A stretch of 39,773 nucleotides of DNA from Rickettsia typhi (GTDB lineage: Bacteria; Pseudomonadota; Alphaproteobacteria; Rickettsiales; UBA1997), in the NCBI GenBank assembly GCA_945862535.1, contig CAMAYG010000014.1:1-39773 (forward strand), read 5' to 3'. Of this stretch, positions 36,601-39,773 are shown in pieces. The position numbers and the translations under genes are program-made. Below the pieces are notes generated by a model that worked only from the letters and a program-made list of their open reading frames with translations, was not told the DNA's origin and made no database searches. Every line of letters begins with the position of its first letter. Position 1 is the stretch's first letter.

Positions 36601-36887
36601 ATTGGAGTGGTAGTCAGGATTTAGATAAATTTTACGGCGTTCGTTATAACCTCGATGGCAGTCGTAAAAAGTCTAAATCTCCTCATTTCTTTACTTTAGA
36701 TAGTCAGGCGAATCTGAAAATCAATAAAAATCACTCGGTAACTTTTGGCGCTGATAATATTACTAACTACATTCAATCTAGAATTGATTCGCAAATGGCA
36801 ATAAGCAATAACCAGCTAATGCTTAACAATATTTGGGGGTCTAATCTTGGGCGATATATCTACATCAATTACAAAATTAGCATGTAA
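33612..36887 (+). CDS. TonB-dependent-receptor-like outer membrane protein with Thr/Gly repeat and Cys-rich insert
   Basis: A 1091-residue protein. A signal peptide is at 1-21 (LVTISIITTSLFA). Residues 22-200 are low-complexity and Lys/Ser/Asn-rich. A plug-like domain follows at about 205-285 (CETCGVKNLSINNMPSSYTNIMADGV and SISNGINFISKKP), then barrel strands with GIDSDRNGIVEMP to about 385. Residues 392-542 are a [GTTT/GGTT]-type repeat, and 547-643 carry 12 cysteines with two CxxC and two CxC pairs. The barrel resumes around 740 (e.g. SRIDHYKQFGKNFTHKINATFHHNN and GNKTP) and ends YINYKISM, ending in methionine rather than the usual terminal aromatic. The substrate is unknown. No TonB box is evident. 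TonB and its partners are not in this window. Confidence 0.78.
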   Translation: MKKYKILILVTISIITTSLFAKSYNIKHNLPNTIKSKSISQNQLSQQLSQNPALSEVKKESLETNKINQENPVKISKTSKNIEPAKKQDSIAKSNKIYSNIKTAKNKGNSQHYFKTLNNDSQALPKVIATIKRSTSKPKDSEFKDILEPRLEEESLNIDDEVLESLALDISENSQEKTKSESIDNTDSPKQDNLITKLRDDIRVSEQLICETCGVKNLSINNMPSSYTNIMADGVRINPANIQSYNLEMLDKNNFESMLVTNSTNSNIANPDSISNGINFISKKPKSNKIDVKVNKGNYGTKEININTNTIFKGGSLKIGGTTKDRQGIDSDRNGIVEMPNSRNRNFHSTIYLENVLGFTVNSSFGIAQDYRYSNIARYTSSSNLNNGDNAGGTTTGGTTSGTTTGGTTGTTTGTTTGGTTGTTTGTTTGGTTTGETTGTTGTTTGGTATGGTTTGGTTGTTTGTTTGETTGTTGTTTGGTTSGTTTDGTTTGGTTTDGTTTGTTTGGTTGTTTGGTTGTTTDGTTTGGTTSGTTTGGTTTGNNITCPTGTTLYNGSCYSCQSGTLFEDKCYKCNDPETFNPVTKQCDCSGANATWDKRFFWEGESCKPYGRCGNRKIDFGGLFGCDCASGYAQNFLSLDGDCGKLFTSNRYNPVSKSGSSTPTVIDAIKTVITSVVQLAVNGFKELFTNLNNPLSENTGSQINQNAIQNNIVRNNINTTSQQFSLEAERKTSFGSFKLISNINSQKQKNNLLNDWQLDQIYLENSYKIRSKIKEIEEIFLGMSQFTQKLKYNNDSQNNIIDSGYNYKSTALFGQINNSFLLDKIKTSIASRIDHYKQFGKNFTHKINATFHHNNNLISKIGFATGNKTPMASFGDIAANNNSNIKLEKNQSFNYDTSYKKQNLEIGAGYNRNSIANITKIDSENNLVNSHNLVVIANYNIRASYPIFKTTTAKIEAQHSRFNFETGDLPLAMPNYKAFLTLDQQLSKNFVVNIKTNWSGSQDLDKFYGVRYNLDGSRKKSKSPHFFTLDSQANLKINKNHSVTFGADNITNYIQSRIDSQMAISNNQLMLNNIWGSNLGRYIYINYKISM
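34785..35237 (+). repeat. Thr/Gly-coding minisatellite
   Basis: A 453-bp array of degenerate 9-15-bp units such as GGAACTACGACTGGC and GGGACTACTGGGACT. It encodes 151 residues made almost only of Thr and Gly, with a few Ser, Glu, Asp and Ala. All units are multiples of three, so changes in copy number keep the frame. Long shadow frames are open on both strands here because of the repeat, and are not genes. Confidence 0.95.
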
Positions 36888-36956
36888 TATTATTTGTGAT
36901 ATTTAATTTGCATTGGAGCAAGTAAATTCCGATCGGCTCTTTTTGGCAAAAAACTC

Positions 36957-37014
36957 CTTGCAATTTTGCTAAAGTTTATTAAATTTTCCTCGAAACACCT
37001 TCGGTAATAATGTA
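36957..37014 (+). repeat. Dispersed intergenic repeat, copy 2 (upstream of the ATP10-like gene)
   Basis: Partner of 24262-24317, sharing the core CTTGCAATTTTGCTAAAGTT. It lies 130 bp upstream of the 37144 start, in the same orientation relative to the downstream gene as copy 1. Confidence 0.6.
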
Positions 37015-37064
37015 TTAATTAAGATTCTCTCTAATTTTAATATCTAATTAAATTTCTTGTTTTA

Positions 37065-37094
37065 TTGAAATATCTATTTGCTTAACCATATAAT
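37065..37094 (+). promoter_or_regulatory. Sigma70-type promoter for the ATP10-like lipoprotein
   Basis: TTGAAA (37065-37070), an 18-bp spacer and a perfect TATAAT (37089-37094), 50 bp before the start codon at 37144. It gives a leader of about 40 nt. Confidence 0.6.
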
Positions 37095-37143
37095 CTTTAA
37101 GCTCGATAAATAAGGCTTAATTATTATAAAAAACAACAAAATC

Positions 37144-37701
37144 ATGAAAAAATTAACCCTATTATCTCTATTATTAGTAATGCAGTCTTGTATTATTGGG
37201 GCTGGGAATAATTCAAAAATTATAGCCAATCAAAATAATCATTTCCCAAAAATGACTGGCATTGATTTAAATGGCAAAAAACAAGAAATTCCTGCTGTTT
37301 TTAAAAATAAATTCAACCTAATAGTCGTTGCTTTTAAAAAAGAGCAACAAATCGAAGTCAACACTTGGATTAAGGCTCTGGAGCCAATGCTAAAACAAGA
37401 TCCAAATCTAAGTTTTTATGAAATTCCATTAATTTACGAGCTTTCGGTTTTTAAAAGAATGTTCCTTAATAATGGAATGCGATTTGGAATTACCGATGAA
37501 ATAGCCAGAAAAAGAACTATCACGGTTTATGCAAATCGTCAAGAGTTTTTCAAACTTACCCAGATGAAAGAAGAGCAAATTTATGCACTATTACTTGATT
37601 CTAGCGGAAAAATTATATGGAGAACAGAAGGTGTTGCCGACGATAAGAAGATCTTAAGCTTAAAGAAAATCATCTTAAAAGAAGCCAAAACAAATATATA
37701 G
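37144..37701 (+). CDS. ATP10-like lipoprotein (thioredoxin-like fold)
   Basis: A 185-residue exported protein with a lipoprotein-like signal (LTLLSLLLVMQSC, Cys16). The mature part follows the pattern of the mitochondrial ATP10 family: FPKMTGIDLNGKKQEIP, NLIVVAFKKEQQIEVNTWI, the central FNNGMRFGITDEIARKRTITVYANRQEF-like region (here FLNNGMRFGIT...), and IYALLLDSSGKIIWRTEG at the end. Mitochondrial ATP10 helps assemble the F1Fo ATP synthase membrane part; bacterial relatives are poorly studied. The fold is thioredoxin-like, yet no CxxC is present, so a redox role is unlikely. It has its own promoter and lies between the receptor-like gene and a decayed region. Confidence 0.6.
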   Translation: MKKLTLLSLLLVMQSCIIGAGNNSKIIANQNNHFPKMTGIDLNGKKQEIPAVFKNKFNLIVVAFKKEQQIEVNTWIKALEPMLKQDPNLSFYEIPLIYELSVFKRMFLNNGMRFGITDEIARKRTITVYANRQEFFKLTQMKEEQIYALLLDSSGKIIWRTEGVADDKKILSLKKIILKEAKTNI

Positions 37702-37737
37702 TTTATTGGCATCAGATCTGCGAACCTCTAAATAAAA

Positions 37738-38063
37738 TCGACCAACAAACAATTAACTTTCAAGGAACAATAGGGGAATTATCCGGAATTTTTATCACAG
37801 ATCGACCTTGTGCCAGAAAAATATTATCCGTTAGTAGTAGACTTTCTGGCTATACCAAAGTTGCAATTTTGAATGCCTTGATTCGTGCAGAATCTTACGA
37901 TAATGCTAAAAAATTGTAAAAAGAAACAAGAAGCTAATCGCAGATTATGAAAATCTAAAAGAGCCGAATGTAATGGAGTTGGCAAAATGAAAATAAGCCG
38001 ATTCAGCAAGTTGCAATCGTCAAAGATAAATTTCTAACGGAAACAAAAATTTTAAGAGAATAA
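37738..38063 (+). pseudogene. Decayed gene fragment with several frameshifts
   Basis: Plus-strand reading gives coding-like peptides in successive frames: IDLVPEKYYPLVVDFLAIP, then AILNALIRAESYDNAKK, KLIADYENLKEPNVMELAK and finally NKPIQQVAIVKDKFLTETK with a stop at 38061-38063. Each piece ends in a stop or shift shortly before the next begins. They read as natural protein sequence but I cannot name the family. The rest of 37702-38389 shows no gene; near 38132 a tRNA 3'-end-like string is present (see rejected). Confidence 0.4.
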
Positions 38064-38389
38064 ATTTCTGGTAATATCGATATTTGGTCTTGGAGTTTCC
38101 AATATTTCTAATCTAGTATTTATTATCTGAGATTGTGGCGGAGCTGACAGTATTCGAAACGAACCAATCTCAATTTTTTGCCTTCAGCACTTATAGGGCT
38201 TCAAGATGCCTCAAGCTTAACCGAAAATCAATCTTTGATTTTTCGATAGATTTTAGATGCCAGCATCCTTTGGCATTAATATCTTTAATTATTCTTGAAA
38301 TAAAGCCATCTCTTAGCCCTTTTTAGCCATTTTTAGCCTTATCTATTTCTACTTTTCGGATTAACAATTCGTGATAGAATTTTTAGGTT

Positions 38390-38962
38390 TTAGTCAGTTG
38401 GTGAATTAATTTTAATCATATTTCCATTCATGTTGTAATCTGCAGAAATATACTCAACGACATATCCACCAAAAGAGTTTTTAGCCCTGTATTTTGTTTC
38501 TACCATTATTGTGTTATTAAACTGATCATTTTCATCAAAATTCTTCCAATATCTGGTTTCTATATGTTGCAAACTATCAGGGTCATTTAGGTTTTCTTTT
38601 ATAAATTTATAAAGCTTGATATGCCTTCCATCCCATGCGGAGAATTGCCTCTCAATCCTATTCTGCTCTTGCTCAATCATTAATTGCTTCTCAATCATTA
38701 TCTTCTCATCCTCAATCCTTATCTGTTCTACAGTTTTTATAGTAGCATCTGTTTTTGAAGTGTCTTCAGAGGAGAAATAGGAGAAATAGGCTGCGATTCC
38801 AATAATGAGTAATACTATACCAGCTATAGCAGTAATATTAGCAATCGCAATTTCCCGTGCTGTTTTTGCCGGACTGGATATTCCGCAATCTGGACATTTC
38901 TGTGTAAATCGACTGACTGGTTTTTTGCACTCGCGACATTCTTTTAAATTTGTATTTGCCAT
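38390..38962 (-). CDS. Zinc-ribbon membrane protein of unknown function
   Basis: A 190-residue protein with an N-terminal zinc ribbon (Cys9, Cys12, Cys23, Cys26 in ECRECKKPVSRFTQKCPDCG), one transmembrane segment at about 42-66, a charged Glu/Gln/Ile-rich coiled coil at about 72-106, and a C-terminal globular domain (FIKENLNDPDSLQHIETRYW...VETKYRAKNSFGGYVVEYISADYNMNG). The ribbon is followed by the membrane segment, so the ribbon is likely cytoplasmic and the C-terminal domain outside. The DPDSL..(I/F)..W and KYRAKNSFGGYV pattern occurs in small uncharacterised proteins of many bacteria, some linked to phage or mobile islands. The exact role is not known. Confidence 0.8.
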   Translation of the reverse strand: MANTNLKECRECKKPVSRFTQKCPDCGISSPAKTAREIAIANITAIAGIVLLIIGIAAYFSYFSSEDTSKTDATIKTVEQIRIEDEKIMIEKQLMIEQEQNRIERQFSAWDGRHIKLYKFIKENLNDPDSLQHIETRYWKNFDENDQFNNTIMVETKYRAKNSFGGYVVEYISADYNMNGNMIKINSPTD

Positions 38963-39042
38963 CTTTTGATTTTTGATTTTTCCTGTTTATTAATGATAAA
39001 AACTTAAAACACGATTAGATAGTTTTTTAACTAGAATATTGG

Positions 39043-39131
39043 CGGAGAGAAAGGGATTCGAACCCTTGATACAGTTTTACCCGCATACCTTCTTAGCAGG
39101 AAGGTGCCTTCAGCCTCTCGGCCATCTCTCC
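39043..39131 (-). tRNA. tRNA-Ser (anticodon GCU)
   Basis: Minus-strand reading begins GGAGAGATGGCCGAGAGG, has the anticodon stem CCTTCCTGCTAAGAAGG with GCU in the loop, a long variable arm (TATGCGGGTAAAACTGTA), the T arm GGGTTCGAATCCC, and ends TCTCTCCG. CCA is encoded directly after (39042-39040). The long variable arm and G73 fit serine. It reads AGC and AGU codons. Confidence 0.96.
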
Positions 39132-39136
39132 GTTTA

Positions 39137-39168
39137 ATGCTCCAGCGATAAGGCTGAAGGCATTTAAT
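39137..39168. repeat. 32-bp direct repeat beside tRNA-Ser, copy 1
   Basis: Identical to 39243-39274 at an offset of 106 bp. The central GGCTGAAGGCA (39152-39162) is the inverse of TGCCTTCAGCC in the tRNA gene (39105-39115), so a hairpin is possible across the tRNA 5' end. Confidence 0.9.
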
Positions 39169-39200
39169 AAATTGCAATGTTTATGAAAAAACATTGCGGG

Positions 39201-39213
39201 CAGCCTCTCGGCC
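39201..39213 (-). pseudogene. Truncated copy of the tRNA-Ser 5' part
   Basis: CAGCCTCTCGGCC (plus-strand reading) matches tRNA positions 39111-39123. The surrounding 39197-39220 is a decayed version of the acceptor and D-arm region. With the 32-bp direct repeats, it suggests an old tandem duplication of about 106 bp containing the tRNA 5' end. Confidence 0.6.
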
Positions 39214-39242
39214 CCTCCCTTACAATTTAGTAATATTATTCG

Positions 39243-39274
39243 ATGCTCCAGCGATAAGGCTGAAGGCATTTAAT
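39243..39274. repeat. 32-bp direct repeat beside tRNA-Ser, copy 2
   Basis: Second copy of 39137-39168, identical over 32 bp. Confidence 0.9.
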
Positions 39275-39383
39275 TATTTTATACTAAAGTAATTTTTGTA
39301 ATATTTTTAAAGTTAGAGGCAAGTCTATATTCGACTTTTTTTAAGTCAATTATAAATTTAAAAAATAATCGAAAATAGTTAAT

Positions 39384-39414
39384 GGGACTGTCGAAAATTT
39401 AAATCCCTAATTTT
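39384..39414 (+). repeat. Dispersed repeat, copy 2 (GGGACTGTCG... element)
   Basis: Partner of 360-390 with 4 differences in 31 bp. It sits just before the palindromic-repeat cluster. The GGGA...TCCC ends of the first 24 bp can pair. Confidence 0.5.
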
Positions 39415-39457
39415 TTATCAAAGAAAATCAGAATTTAAATTGATTTTATTATTCATA

Positions 39458-39558
39458 GATCCTGCAACTTCGTGCAGGATGACGACAGAAGGCAGATCCT
39501 GCAACTTCGTGCAGGATGACGACAGAAGGCAGATCCTGCAACTTCGTGCAGGATGACG
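39458..39558. repeat. Tandem array of a palindromic element (three units, 37-bp period)
   Basis: Units start at 39458, 39495 and 39532. Each contains ATCCTGCA-ACTTCG-TGCAGGAT, a near-perfect 8-bp palindrome with a short loop, followed by GACGACAGAAGGCA in the first two. Such hairpins are known as abundant intergenic repeats in several host-associated alphaproteobacteria. An inverted fourth copy is at 39688-39724. Confidence 0.9.
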
Positions 39559-39617
39559 ATTGAGAACGATTTTACAACAAGAAACTAGACTTCTTTTTCT
39601 GCGAAAACTTTTTCATT

Positions 39618-39649
39618 CGGCAACAACTGGTTAAAACGGTTTGTTGCCG
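39618..39649. other. Inverted repeat
   Basis: CGGCAACAA and TTGTTGCCG are separated by 14 nt. No T-run follows, so I do not call it a terminator. No gene occurs anywhere in 39275-39773. Confidence 0.5.
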
Positions 39650-39687
39650 AAAACTTCCCGCACCGTCACCTTCGCACTCTCTCGCTT

Positions 39688-39724
39688 GTCATCCTGCACG
39701 AAGCGAAGCGAAGTTGCAGGATCC
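39688..39724. repeat. Inverted copy of the palindromic element with internal expansion
   Basis: GTCATCCTGCACGAAGCGAAGCGAAGTTGCAGGATCC-type sequence: the same element as 39458-39558 in reverse orientation, with the GCGAA loop sequence duplicated. Both orientations together make a large inverted-repeat structure over about 270 bp. Confidence 0.85.
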
Positions 39725-39773
39725 ATGGATTTATAAATACATTTTAACGAAATGCTGTTTAATATTGATTTTA

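Noticed and set aside
38132-38165. TGGCGGAGCTGACAG..TTCGAAA, resembling a tRNA 3' half on the minus strand.
   Set aside because: The T stem does not pair (5' TTCGT versus 3' ACTGT) and no anticodon arm is found. It may be a relic, but it is too weak to call.
39458-39558. Regular 37-bp repeats could be taken for a CRISPR array.
   Set aside because: The units are directly adjacent with no variable spacers, the repeat itself is palindromic, and no cas genes are present.

Overview
The window is an AT-rich, densely packed chromosomal piece of a Gram-negative bacterium, most likely an alphaproteobacterium and perhaps a member of, or close to, the Rickettsiales or Holosporales. The hints are the strongly A/T-biased codon use, the small intergenic gaps, tandem arrays of a palindromic 'ATCCTGCA-ACTTCG-TGCAGGAT' element like those scattered through many host-associated alphaproteobacterial genomes, decaying gene remnants, and the set of housekeeping genes (ilvD, xer recombinase, gshB, metG, lepA, rnpB, tRNA-Ser). 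This assignment is inference. An intact dihydroxy-acid dehydratase and a threonine dehydrogenase argue against the most reduced intracellular lineages. A less reduced or extracellular member of the group would fit.

Layout. (1) 1-~195: the 5' part of the RNase P RNA gene on the minus strand, cut by the window edge. (2) 493-2292: ilvD. (3) 2302-15337: a one-direction cluster of 13 genes for a surface polysaccharide (O-antigen or capsule). It holds two tandem paralogous acyltransferases, a rhamnan-synthesis-F-like protein, three glycosyltransferases or glycosyltransferase-like proteins, an FdtA-type ketoisomerase, two DegT-type sugar aminotransferases (one FdtB-like), two GNAT acetyltransferases, a nucleotidyltransferase-kinase fusion and a small HAD phosphatase. 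Many of these genes overlap by 4-14 bp, so they are probably co-translated. Together they would make NDP-linked acylated 3-amino-deoxy and possibly 4-amino-deoxy sugars, activate a phosphorylated precursor, transfer these to a lipid-linked chain, and decorate the chain with acyl groups. (4) 15372-24037: mostly minus-strand housekeeping: a XerC/D recombinase, SDR-type threonine dehydrogenase, glutathione synthetase with a repeat-built N-terminus, PKHD hydroxylase, methionyl-tRNA synthetase, a predicted phospholipase A2-like lipoprotein, and LepA. One plus-strand RimJ-like acetyltransferase is embedded. (5) 24430-30253: a complete type I restriction-modification operon, hsdR-hsdM-hsdS. (6) 30256-33291: a very large protein of unknown function, convergent with hsdS, with an internal 89-residue duplication. 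(7) 33612-36887: a TonB-dependent-receptor-like outer-membrane protein interrupted by a 151-residue Thr/Gly repeat and a 12-cysteine module, followed by an ATP10-like lipoprotein (37144-37701). (8) 37702-39773: a decayed gene, a zinc-ribbon membrane protein, tRNA-Ser(GCU) with partial duplications next to it, and a cluster of palindromic repeats.

The most unusual locus is the receptor-like protein of region 7. Its repeat tract and Cys-rich insert look like a length-variable surface-exposed module built into a beta-barrel. Other points worth following are the PLA2-like lipoprotein, gene conversion between the acyltransferases, the 18-bp repeat that extends GshB, the nucleotidyltransferase-kinase fusion, and several small dispersed repeats.
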